NCBI RefSeq assembly: GCF_017654505.1
Contig: NC_054535.1
Span: 47,315,848-47,379,847, forward strand
From: Polyodon spathula
Lineage: Eukaryota > Chordata > Actinopteri > Acipenseriformes > Polyodontidae
Direction of reading: 5' to 3'
DNA: 64,000 bases
The translations under genes were made by a program, and so were the position numbers. The notes under the pieces are model-generated. The model was not told the origin of the DNA. It searched no databases and saw only the letters and a program-made list of their open reading frames with translations. Below are positions 34,140 to 46,317 of this stretch, piece after piece (the stretch's first letter is position 1; every line of letters begins with the position of its first letter).

Positions 34140-36610
34140 ATATATTTATATCTATAGGATAGGATAATCAAACGGCAGAGAGGTTTATAATCCAGTTGAA
34201 AAACTGTTAAATGTTTTAATCCAGGACAATACACAACAATGTTTCACTGGTCGCTTACAAGGGCTTGAGTAGAGTAGTTTAAAAGGGGGTTGATTTGAGG
34301 AACGGGGGTGCTTGTGTAACACGAAATTAGAGACATAAAGCTGGACAGCTTGAGAAGAAAATAGCTGGACAAGACGTACGATGTAAAACACTTTGAACTC
34401 TCACGTCTCACCTGGTTAGGCCGCATATGCAGCGCTGAGCGGCTATTGAGAATGAGAGACAGAACAATTAAAGACAAAGCTCTTAGTCCAGGTCATTAGC
34501 CAGGTGGCGTCTCTTAGCTGCTGGTTGAACAAGGAGAATGAGAAGACAAACATAAAGGACACTCTTGATGAGAGACATAAAAGACAAAGGGATAGATCCG
34601 TCACTACTCAGTGCAGCATCCTCAAGCAGCGTGGCTGGCAGCTGGGCAGTTAGACATATAACTTCCAAGGTCAGCTCATTGAATGGACAGGAGCAGCCTT
34701 TTCTGGGGTAAAGATTAAAGAGTGAAGGATATCTATTGTTATAGGGAGCTGGGGGTATCCCTCCAAGTGTCACGCAAACTGATGGGATGAGGTGACAGTT
34801 AGAGCTGAACGAATATATGAAATCGACTGCTGAGGAAGCTCAGCGGTTTTTGAACCCAATTCTGGAAACGAAGGCAGAGAGACGAGATGCTGACCATACT
34901 ATGAGTTAGCGAATACGGGATCAATCAGCAGTTTGCTACCATCGTATCTGCTTGGAATGGAAAAGACGAACTCACATTCAGAAATTTGGGTTTCACAACT
35001 CCAGTCATTCTCCTAACAGTGGAACTAACTCATAATCAATATCTGAGAGGGTGAGCGGACATATGACTAAATTGCTAAAGGAAAGCTGGAAGCTCTGGAA
35101 GAGGGCAGCTGTAGATTTTAACAGTAAACTAAAGCAAGTTTCGCAAGCTGCAATAGTGATCAGATCTGAAGAGGGAGCCGAGATTTGCTGTAGTGAGGAG
35201 ATATTAACGGTAGAGACAAGATCTGCTGAACAGGCAGAGATCTGAGGGAGTAAACGATTGAATGCTGTTAGTAGTGTGCAGTGGCTTGCTGTAGAGAGCA
35301 GAGAGCTGTTGAATGTGGTGGAAATTGGTATTTGAGAGTTAAGGTGCTTTTTAGATGATGTTAGAGATGAGGCTGCCTTTGAACAGAGATGAAGAATGCA
35401 TAGATCTGATGCCGCTGCAGAAACTGAGAGGTTGGGAATGCATTGCTCCGAGGCTGCTGTAAAACTTATTGCTTTGATCAGGAGCAGTGTATTGTCTATT
35501 GTGGTGTAGGAGGAAGCTTTGACTGAAATGTTGAAAATCATAGGACATAGTTTCTGAATGTGACTGGTAGCTCAAATTGAATGAAATGGACTTTTGAAGT
35601 TGTATTAAGTGCCTTGATGAAGTTGGGGCAAATGAGGAAGCGCAAACTTTTGGATTGGTTTGGATTTGAAGAATTCAAATTAATATATGTAGCAAAAAGG
35701 TTGAGGCAGGAGGGGACTGATAATCCCTCTGAGTGACAACGAATCAGTAATCAGTGGCTTCAGTAAAGCATGGTATATTTAGTTATTGCAATTAAAATCC
35801 TTGTTTGCGTATAAAACATTTGCTTTAGAACAGTTAGTGATGTATATAAATAAGTTAACATAGGTCTACAAGAGAACCTGCAGTATTTAGATGTCACAAT
35901 TCAGCGAGTTGAACTCTCACGTTGCAAAAGTGCAGCATAAGGAGCCAGAAGATTGCAGTACTAAGGCATAGACTCAGAGTGCCTGTCGAATCTGCCTGGT
36001 CGCCAATGACCACTTACCACTCGCAGTAGAACCTGATGAAGCATAGCCGTGGTAACCATGGTGTGTGAGGCCTAGTGGAACAGAGTTGTAGTACAGCAGT
36101 GTTGCTGGAGCCAGTCTTTCCGATGAAAACACAGACCAATTTGAGTAATGAAGCTGCGCTTTGAACGGCGCTGTTGCCAGGCTGGAGACTGAATGGAGCA
36201 GGTAAGATTAACGCTGGAGCTCCTGTAGCTGAACAGAGAAGCTGAATAATGGGACGAATCACCTGAGCAGGTAGGAAAATAGTTGATAATATCTTGGCAG
36301 CGCTGTGCGTTGAAAAGACCAACAGAGAAAGGAGCGAGGTTTTAAATATTAAGCAAAGATTTTAAGTTAAAGCAGGAACGACAGGGTCTGCTTGTTTGCT
36401 ACAAAACAAAAACAAACACAGACGGAGGGTTGAAGCAGTGCTGAGTATATAAATAACAAAGAAAGAGATTGCCAAGTGAACTGATCCTCCACCCCCCCCC
36501 CCCCCCCCATCCAGAACTAGTTTGCGTGGCTAATCCCACCCCCGCTGAATGCTGCCAGGGAGGCTAAAGAAGATGAATACAGCTATAAAGCTTTGAACCT
36601 CTGCGAGGGA
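34140..36610. other. Unexplained 2.4-kb block, less AT-rich, purine-biased on plus
   Basis: The stretch differs from its surroundings. The plus strand is purine-rich with many GCTG/GAGATCTG words, and the minus strand is open for 178 codons at 35005-35541. That frame gives a Ser/Ala/Leu-rich protein without a domain and is probably a by-product of composition. The word GAACTCTCACG occurs at about 34396 and 35910. A run of 17 C lies at 36492-36508. It may be an old LTR retroelement or a host non-coding gene; neither could be shown. Confidence 0.35.
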
Positions 36611-36870
36611 GCACCCTCTATAGCGTCCACCGAATTATGCATAAAGGTTAACATGTAGTGCACGGGGTAAATAATAACAGGGTTGCAGTCCCAAATAATA
36701 AACACGTGTATCCTTCCCCACAATGCACTAACACGGTCACCAGTCCTGTGTGCATGTGGTAGTGCTCGTGGTGGGTGTTACAAGTTTATACGTGACAATA
36801 GTGCAGTGTTGTTTCGGATTTTTCCTAACAAGAATTATTGTCTTTCTGTCACAATTGCCCTTACATCTCC
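36611..36870. repeat. LTR-like repeat related to 27.3-27.6 kb
   Basis: It shares ordered segments with 27420-27600 (CAGTCCCAAATAATAAACAC, GTCACCAGTCC, GTAGTGCTCGTGG). No coding content. Confidence 0.45.
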
Positions 36871-38892
36871 TTCCATATCATTTCATTGCATTTACAAGTC
36901 ATGATTTTTACAGAAGCACATACAAATTTATAACAGTCTCACTTGAGTCTGCCATGTCCAAAGATTATGCAAGTCAAGGTACTATTCCCAGGAGACCAGA
37001 AATCTAATTTAAGCTGGGAACTCACTGGAGGATGGATGTGGATTTAACACTGATTGTGTCTTGACAGCTTGAGTGAGCAGAATTTACTGCAAAAGGCTAA
37101 AAAACTGAACATTCTAATTTGGGTTCCTCAGCCAAAAGCTGCCCAAGTGGTAGAGCTAGCAGTGGCCTGCGCCAGAATCCAGAATGATCCAGGACCTCCG
37201 GCTCCCATCTGTGTCAATTTCTTTTCAGGTTACATGATGAAGAGGTCATGCACCCTAGCAACTGCTATTCCACAACAGCCCTTTGTGTGAGCGACAAAGG
37301 AGTCTGCAGTTTATTACAGTATGTTACATCTTCAAGTGTGTATCTTTTATATTCTTTATTATGAATAAATACCAGGTATGACATTAAGATAAGTTAAGTT
37401 TTTTTTTATGGATTCCTGTATACTTTACCATGTGACACTTTCATTTCTGCAGCGCAATTAATCATTTTAATTTGATGCATCCCATCTCATTTAATTTGAT
37501 ATCCCAAAGAAAGCATCCAACATTTTAGTTAGTATTTTTCTGATGGCTAATGGTAAATGTTTTTACATAAGCTGGATAAAAACACATGACCAATATGAAA
37601 TTCTGCCAGCTGATATTGCGATGAATGCAGACAAGCAGTGGGTTACATGGTCTATTAATGAGGATACCAATGATAGGCTGAAAGCAGTGGTTTACTTAAC
37701 CAGACATTTTATTAGTGTGTACGCTCGACTGACTGGCACAATCACATCTGAATAGTCATACCTGATTACATGCTGTAGTGAACATATGCCTACGTGTTTT
37801 ATTCCTGTAATTTAATCTAGTGCTGCTGCAAACCAGGCACCAACATATCCTGTCCTATATGTTGCAGGCATACAGCAACTTTCACCATTTAACAAAATAT
37901 TTAAGGTATTGGTTAAATGTTCAGTAAAGAGATATGGCACTTTTTTAGAGAAAGGATTTTTGACCTTTTAGTAAATTGTTGGATTCAAGATTTTGAAAAT
38001 TTGATTAATTATCATGATAATCGTCTCCATACTCTTTTATGATATTCTAAAGCTCTCAGCATATACTTTATTTATCTATGGTAGCTGTTTGTGAGTTAAT
38101 TTGTTATTTATGCAGACTCACAACAAATGTCATATGTATCTGAACTGACAACCATTTTTTATGTTTTTATGAATTTATTAATTTACTCCCATGCTGTATT
38201 ATTAGAAAAAAAAAAAAAAAAAAAAAAACCTGAATCCTTCAGAAACATCAACACGGAAACTCAAAATGAAGTGATTCTGAAGACACAAGGAGTTAACATT
38301 GAGTTTAAGGTTCATTATATTTTTCATAATATTACATATTGTATATCGTCTATGCATTAAGTAACAATGTACGCATACATGTACTTTACATATGACTTGA
38401 GTATAGGGTGGTGGATTGTGGGAAGGGACAAACTTATGATGTGTTTAAATAAGAGAAGGTTTGAATCTCCATTGATCATGGTTGGGCAGTCACTCTTACA
38501 GAGGCACAGTTGTATAAATTCCCCATTACATTTTGGAACCCCCATTTGAGTATTCAATTTCTTCTTCTCAAAAAAGCTACAGTTCTGTTTTAAATGGTTG
38601 AGGGGAAAGTTGTATTTATGGGGTAAGCTCCTACCTTTGGACTGTACTTTTCCAATGCTCTTTAAAATGAATTTTCTTGCTCAAGCAATGTTTTTTTTTA
38701 AAAAAGCCCTTTTTATGACTGGATACCTCAGGAAGATATTTGTCCAAATGTTAGCCTCCTAGCAAGGGCTGATACATTGGCTATTACAAGTCATATTGTT
38801 ACAGATCCACATTTTTCAAATACGGACTTGACCAACACATGTGTGATAAGTAATATTTTTGTTGTCTTGGCTTTTTAAAACTGACTAATACC

Positions 38893-38963
<71 letters not shown>

Positions 38964-41900
38964 ATTAAGTTAAAGTGACAATTATACAGATAAACCCACT
39001 TTATATCATAATTGCAGTGTAGGCATAATTCTTGAAATAAACCGGATTTCAGGTTTGCCCAATGTCAGCACATTACAAGTGCGGGGAAAAAAAAAAAGAA
39101 AGAAAATGGTAAATCAAAGAGCAGTGTTTTAATACTGTATTTAGTCGTTCTTTATATTTAAACAAATGCATATAGTTTACTACAGGACAAATACTTTTTG
39201 TATCATTTACTTGGAATGAAACAGCTTGTTTCATTATCTAAAAAAGGCATGAATTGTCATCTAATGAGAACTATTAATTAGGTCCTGCGCATGGTGTTTT
39301 TTTTTTTTTTTGTGTACATTTGTATAAGACTGACTGTTAAAATTTGGCAATGTTGATGTTTTCTAATTGAACTCTAACCCATTAAGTCCGCCCACGCAGC
39401 ATTTGACAGGCTGCACAAAATGTCAGTTTATCAGCCAAGATGATTATTGGTTGGTTGTTGCATTGGAAATCTATCCTGTGGTTACTTAAAGCCAGGCCAC
39501 ACAGCATTTGACAAGCTGCACAAAACCTGATAGTAAGCGGGCTTGTGAGATGATATAAAGACAGGTCATTTCTCAAATTATCTATGGTGCATGGCGAGTA
39601 GTTTTTAAAACATTGTGATAATAAACGGTATAAGATATTAAGCAAGATGATATAAAACAGGTTCATCTGTATTAGAAAAGGAAACCTGGGCTATTTATAA
39701 CTTGACAAATATGACTCGTGCCTCAAGATGCATTAAACACATGGAGGCAATCATTGAGGAATATTTGTCCCGACAGTTTAAATCTCAACGTCATTGATTT
39801 GAGAGTGCAGCTGATAAAAACAATCAGATATAAAAATAGATGCAGTTGCTTATGGTAGAAAGAATCCCTCATGGAGCTGTTAGCTCTATTCCACCTGTAA
39901 GATAAGAGCCATCTGGAGATTCAGTGAAACACAAGCCCCCCTTTGATTTTAATATCTTTCTCTGGAGCTGTCTTCTGTTATTGCAGCACTAGTTCAAGTC
40001 AATTATTTGTAGAATGATGGTAGTAGATTGTGTAGAACAACAGACTACAGGATATTAGAACTATTTTAAATTAAGCTAATTTTTCTCTTTAAAAAATGTG
40101 TGATGTGCACATTACATATTCTGGTGCATCTACTAGCTATTTACATGTTTTAAACAAAATGTGTAGCTTATTACTGTTATGTTTCTTTACAGACATTCAA
40201 ACTACCATCACATGCAACACTGCCAATTATTTTTTGTCTTCCTTCTTCTGCTTGTGATCGGTCTGAAATCTGTCTTCAATATATAACGCTTTTATTAATT
40301 CATCAATTTGTAGTTGTTGTTGTTTAATATTTTTATTACACTGATAGCTCCCTCAAATGCTTCAGATGTCAGTAAAGAACTCAAATCCCCCTGAGTCAGT
40401 TATGTTGAGTGCGTACTGTGGGCTTTTCCAGACATCCCATTGCTACTGTCTTTTAAACTGAAACTACTCCTCTATAGTTAGTGCTGCAGTGCCATCATAT
40501 GTTCATCTTTGGTAACACATGTACATTTACACGCATGTGCTGCTCTTCCTGCTGTAAAAGTGTCTTACTTAGTTTTGCTTATGATGAAAAACACCAGGTC
40601 ACTGCTGAAAACTAAGAAAATTGATGGATATAAAACATGGATTAAACCTGGACCTTTTTCTTGTAACTTATTTTAGTATTTTATAAACCTCATGAAAAAC
40701 TATTTTGCATATAAAAACCTTCTCCCTTCCTCTAAACGATAGTAGAAGTATGTTATAGGCCGTTAAAGCTTTGGTTACACATGCAACTTGATTTTGCAGC
40801 CAAAAAAACAGAGACATATGTTGCCTTGTAAATGCAAAGTTCACAGGAGAGACAAGACCATTGTCGACATGTTGGCCACACTCATATTTGGCAATGTAGT
40901 ACGATCACTTTTTTGTCACATGCATAGAACTTGCCATGTCAAAGTTAAGGAAGGAATACTGACAATTTTAGATGAGGAAGAGATTAGAAAAAAGGTTAAT
41001 CTATGGAGTATGAGAGATGAAGAGCAAGGTTGCTATAAACATGAAATGCAGAAGCTTCAATGTCCAAATAGTCCAACACCTATACATGATCTAAAATATC
41101 ATTGAGCTTTAATTAAATGCAGATTTTATTTACCAAAGAACGACTCCCCCAATTTCTTGCATAACTTTTAAAGGGTAGCTTTATTTCTAGTTTGAAATAG
41201 TCTTTGTGATTTCAAATGCCATAAAAAGCGATTTTTAGCATGTTGTTGGATTGGATGCATACAATGATTTCAATCACGCAGGTGGTACTGTACATACTGT
41301 TGAGTAAGGTGTCTATGTATGGTGCTTAGGTTGTCCTGTAGTGGCTTCTTGTGACAAAAATACAATGATTCTTGGTTGTAAATCTCCCTCCCGATCTGTG
41401 AGGGCGCTAAGCAGCGAGAACAGAGTTCTTTGGATGGGCTGGTCTGACAGTTCTTTCCCAGGGTCGGGAAGTCGGCAAGTCTGAAAGAAGGTGAAACTCC
41501 GTTGCAAGGGCCAGCGCTAAAGTCGGAACATCACTGCACTGCATTGTCACATAAAACTAAACTGTATTACCCACCAAGAGCACTACTGCACTCATCCAGG
41601 AATGGTGACGGTGTACATATTATTGTGTGGCAGATACGTGTGGTTTCATTATTGCTTGGGTATGGAAAACCTGTTATTGTTTTTGTTGTAATTGTTACTG
41701 GTCACCAGACCTGGGATTACAAAATAAAGTACCCCTTTCCAAACCAGATTAAAGTCTCTCTTTATTTCATTCCTGCACTGCATCACCCCTGCACCTGTAT
41801 CTACTCAGCTACCTTGTCACAGTTCTCTATAGAAAGGTGAATCGTTTCCAACCATGACCCTCTACCCACAGTTACTGGACAGTCTGGTCTATTTGTGGTA

Positions 41901-42138
41901 GTTCCTCCAGTTAACTGCCCTCTATCGATCTAAATAAATACTTTATGGAAGAGTGTTACCTTTCTCAACTATCAATTGCATATCCTAGAGCAACTACATT
42001 AGGAAAGTGCGGTGGGAGGCTCAAAATCACTTGAAAGATTAATGAGATAAGTTGATAAACTAAACTATACTGTAGTTTCTACTGTATGAGGCCATTAGTG
42101 TCCGCAACACAAGCTCTCTTTAAAACTTAGTAGGCGTC
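36871..42138. other. Intergenic, no gene supported
   Basis: It contains a (TA)n run at 38894-38961 and a short direct duplication (GCAGCATTTGACA...GCTGCACAAAA near 39396 and again near 39503). Open frames at 37054-37290, 37543-37755 and 40788-41105 have no domain, splice context or homology that I recognise. Confidence 0.4.
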
Positions 42139-42745
42139 TGTGGCAGGGTGCCCCGTCCCGGTGCATATTTTTATGTTTTATATTGTATGTGGTGTGTTAT
42201 TGTTGGTGTGGAAATAGTGGTGCACAGGGTATAAATTGGGCTATGTAGCGCGAGTGTTGAAAAGTATATTTGTATTTAGACACAGGGTTTGCAGTTACTT
42301 CACATGCAGATAAAATGTATATTAGGATGTGGGCACGGGGATTGCACACATTAGTTCACGTGCTGGGATTCAAGTGAATGATTCACTAGTAATTGAATCC
42401 CAGCACAGCTGTATATATAGATGCATGAGTCACTCACCCGGGGTTGTGTGTTCCGTGAGTGGAGGAGGGGAGAGAGGAGATTAACTAAAACAATTGCTAC
42501 TCATGCTGACATAGATCAGCACAATACTTATTTGTTTCGTATTCGTCCATTGTTTCTTTGTCTATTTATTTTGGCCACCACGCCATTTTGTTTATAAAAG
42601 TGTTTGTGTTGTGTTAAAAGCTTTCATTTTGTTTTTAATTCATTCATTTATAACAAACGTGCAAGCAGCGTATTCCACTGACCTCGCAGCAGTCCTGTGT
42701 GTTGTGGATTTACTTCCTGACCTGACCACGGCGCTACCCATGACA
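42139..42745 (+). mobile_element. Solo LTR, 607 bp, same family as 17594-18220
   Basis: It begins TGTGGCAGGGTGCCCCG and ends CTACCCATGACA. Homology to 17594-18220 runs along the whole length, including ACTTCACATGCAGAT, TTAGTTCACGTGC, and the AATGATTCACTAGTAATT block that matches AATGATTGATTAGCAATC. Flanks GCGTC and ACGCC agree only partly, so a target duplication is doubtful. The gap 42746-43100 to the gpm6a 3' end shows nothing else. Confidence 0.7.
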
Positions 42746-43099
42746 ACGCCAATGAAATGTTTGTTAATAGTTTTTAAATAATCTGAACAGTGTCACGGAT
42801 GCCTTATTGTAAGATTAACCCTTTGTATACCATATTTTATATACCAACATCTAAACATCTCTTTATTTACATATTTCTGTCTGTCTAAACATCCAGGGAG
42901 GGCCCTATTTTAAGTATTTATCTGGCATCGCCACTTAAGCTGAACTCCTTTTATACAATGGACTGCAAATGGACCCTTAATTTGTCAATGTATCTTTTGG
43001 TTCCTTGTTACCTGTATGTTTCTTCTTGCAGAGCAGCTTTTATTTCAAGACTTTGAGTAAACTAAAATTAAACAAAATAAATACATTAATTAAAAAATA

Positions 43100-44203
43100 A
43101 AGCTTTCGTGTAACAAGTTTGTTTTATTTATGCAAGCAGTTTGTTCCTACAGTTCAAAAAAAGCAACCGTCAAGCTGTTGGCACATTTATGTACAAAACA
43201 AATTAATTTTACAGCCTGCTACAAAGCATTCTTTGTGAAAATACAAAAGACTAATACAAAGATAAGCCAAAAGCATCATCATGTTAATATTGAATACTTA
43301 ACATCATTACAGTTATCAGTATAAGACATGGTTTTAAAATCATCATAAACTATAAAGAAACAAATCAAGCACTACAATCTAATAATATCAGAAAGATATT
43401 TAGCATAATACTGTTAGTGAAGGAACTACAATACTGCACATATCATACAACACTTGACCCAGCAAGACAGTCTAAGTGTAAAAAAAATACTTTTGAATCA
43501 GTAAACTATTACCATTTAATGCATAACCATGCCACAAATAACAGCTATAATCACGGTATGTATCTAATATAAGATTTGTTAAAAACCAATGTTAGATGAC
43601 AAGTAACAATACAGAGTTTAACACTGGTTTTAATAGAAATGCACTTACACCAATAACGAGCTCACAATGATTCAATAAGTGCACAAAACTAGCTTTTGAA
43701 ACACTGATCAAACAAGAATTGTCAGGCTACAAAATTATGAAATATAATACTGCAAAACCAAGAGCAGTATAAATATGCAAGACGAAGTTTGGTCCAGAAT
43801 TAAGGATAACATTCTATTTGTGACATTTGATCTCATCTATTAAACCATTCATCAAACATCTTTATACCCCATGGAGATTCTTAAACAAAGGGAAACTTGG
43901 TGTTTTATTAGATATTAAGATTCAGAATTCCAGCTAAACTTCTGCTACACCATTCATTCTCTGCTACCAGTGAAGTTCATACAGTTTTAGTCAAATTAAC
44001 AATTAACATTATTACCCTGTCTTGATAATTAAAATCCTTGTCTCAGCCTGAGATGTAAATTAACAAGATAGTAGGTCAAAATAATTAATTATCTTTGAAA
44101 CAGTTGTTCTTTTCTTTAACTGGGATATTCACTTATTCTCTCTGTTAGCCTGGTTTGTTATTATTCTCTATAATCGGCCTGGTTTATATAAGATATATAT
44201 ATC

Positions 44204-44250
<47 letters not shown>

Positions 44251-45181
44251 AAACAATATAGTTCTAGTCACAAAACACAGTGTCATTTGTAATAATTAAC
44301 CCTCTGCATACAAAAACGACGTCATTCGAGGACACCTCAATGTGTTGAAAAAAAAAAAAAAAAAATGTTTTAACAAATATGTACAGTGCAGAACGCAACA
44401 ACAAAAAACGAATTAAAAATAAAACTGCCCCACATGATTGCCTGCAATTAAAAATACTGGCTTCAGATAGAAACAAATATATAAAAAAAGGTTATTTGCA
44501 TGCATATTTATGGCTTGCAATGAACTAAAACAAATGCGATCAACTGCAGAGTCTGTCCAAAAGGCTCATCCATTAAAACATATCCAAACTGTTGCAAGTA
44601 TCAACTTAGCATCTTCATCACCTGTCTGGTGGGTTATGATTTGTTCAGTCCCTTATAGCAATGATGAAATCAGTTAACACTTGACACAGCTGGCTTAACT
44701 AACCAGTCCTTCAAACATTTTGGTAAAGCTATGGCATTTTGTGAAATTTTCAGGTTATATTGGCTGGAGGAGAAGCTAGATATTCTTCATAATGTACTGT
44801 GGTGCAACACTTTTATCATCAAAAACTGGCACTAGCTGAGACAAATATATGTATTTCTGGTAAATGTCAGACTGTCTGGTAATTTAAAATGACAAGCCAT
44901 TTTTATCTGAAGCCCTCTAAAATGAGTGTAGAAGTATAAATGTGGTGAAAATTGATTGAGCCCCCACCCCTCCTAAAATAAATACAGTGACATTGAATGT
45001 TAAATGATGAAGCAGTGAAAACTTAATAACAGAATTCAGATAAACTTACTAAGCTAAAAAAAAAAAAAAATGATCTCAATTTAAAATACAAAGAAAAAAT
45101 AACTGCCAAATAAAGGTAAAGGGATAACCACCACCCACCCCAAAGAAAGAAAGAGCAAGAACTTAAGAATAAGTGCGTATT
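43100..45181 (-). other. gpm6a: Probable gpm6a 3' UTR
   Basis: From the stop codon downwards on the minus strand there is an AT-rich stretch of about 2 kb with no coding signal. An AATAAA polyadenylation signal lies at 43123-43128 (reverse complement), followed within about 30 bases by T-rich sequence. A (TA)n microsatellite lies inside at about 44193-44250. The 3' end is inferred from that signal, so an earlier or later site is possible. Confidence 0.5.
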
Positions 45182-45334
45182 TTATGTGTATGCATTGAGT
45201 CGCTCTTTTGAGCGAGTGGAGTGGATGTCATGAAGCTCTTGTTCTTCCTTCGATTTGATATCCTCATATTTTTGCATTCTGCATGCATCTTTCACATAAG
45301 CCCAGTTGGCAGAGAGGACCATTAGGTAGTGGAT
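45182..45334 (-). CDS. gpm6a: gpm6a exon 7 (end of TM4, cytoplasmic C-terminus, stop)
   Basis: The coding part is 153 bp with acceptor TTTCTTTCAG. It encodes [20 protein letters not shown], then a charged tail through [17 protein letters not shown] to LNAYT and TAA at 45182-45184. The tail is almost identical to mammalian M6-A, indicating strong constraint. Confidence 0.97.
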   Translation of the reverse strand: MHYLMVLSANWAYVKDACRMQKYEDIKSKEEQELHDIHSTRSKERLNAYT

Positions 45335-46267
45335 CTGAAAGAAACAAGTAGTAGTGATTTAGTAATGAGCTGGTTTAGTAGCAAGGAATACTGTATTAAT
45401 ATGTTACTCACAATGTAATAATATTGTTAGGGGGTTGTACATGATAAACACGATAAATACACAGACAGCTAAACACAATGGACTCAGCAACTATATTCAG
45501 AAGCAACTCATTATCCAACCAGTGATATTATAAACAAAGAATATGAAGCTATTAGTTGTTATGTTGCACAATGGATAACTGCCCAAGGCATCTGCATTCT
45601 ACAACTGAAGATCAATTCTGTAAGGCTGACAGTAACAGAAAAGCTTTGCAGTCAATGCTAGTAAAGCCTCTGAGTTAATATAATCATATATTTATGACAG
45701 CGTTTACAAGAGCATAGCACTTCGATATTCCTTAAGGGTAATAGTGAAAGCCTGAGCAAATCTTCTTGGCAGCTCCTGAATGGTTTGATGTTTCTAGGAT
45801 GACATTTTCTTTAAAACTTTGTGCAGTATTTCCCCAGACTGTGATACTTCACTGCAACAAAGTTACGCATCAGAACAGAAACACTCATAACCTGTTGTAA
45901 CAGTGAGAGATAACAACAGAAGAGAAAAGTGAATCATTAACACTCCTAGGCGAAATTTATATCTCAGAAACAAAATGCTTCTTTTTGACACAAAGCAGAA
46001 CTAAATAATTCTGTTTAATCAAAAAATGTTAGTCATGAGCATAAGAAAGAATGCAACAATACCACAGTTACTGATTATCCTGAGAAGGCTAGAAGACAGT
46101 ACATTTACTTTCACTTCATCACTGCAAAACTGCTTTACAGTAACAAAGAACCAGTCACTGTTCTGCATTAATGGGAAACAAAACTTTGAATACCACAGTT
46201 TACCACTTGGAGGAGTGTTGCTACAGTAATATGTAACATGTATGTATTCAGCAGATACTTGTTTTCC

Positions 46268-46317
<50 letters not shown>

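Noticed and set aside
35005..35541. A 178-codon minus-strand open frame as a gene
   Set aside because: No domain, Ser/Ala/Leu bias that follows base composition, and no splice or transcript context.
37054..37755. Two open frames (78 and 70 codons) as exons of an unknown gene
   Set aside because: No supporting splice signals in phase and no recognised homology.
40788..41105. A 105-codon open frame with Cys/His residues as a zinc protein
   Set aside because: The Cys/His spacing fits no zinc finger that I know, and no flanking exon or repeat signal supports it.
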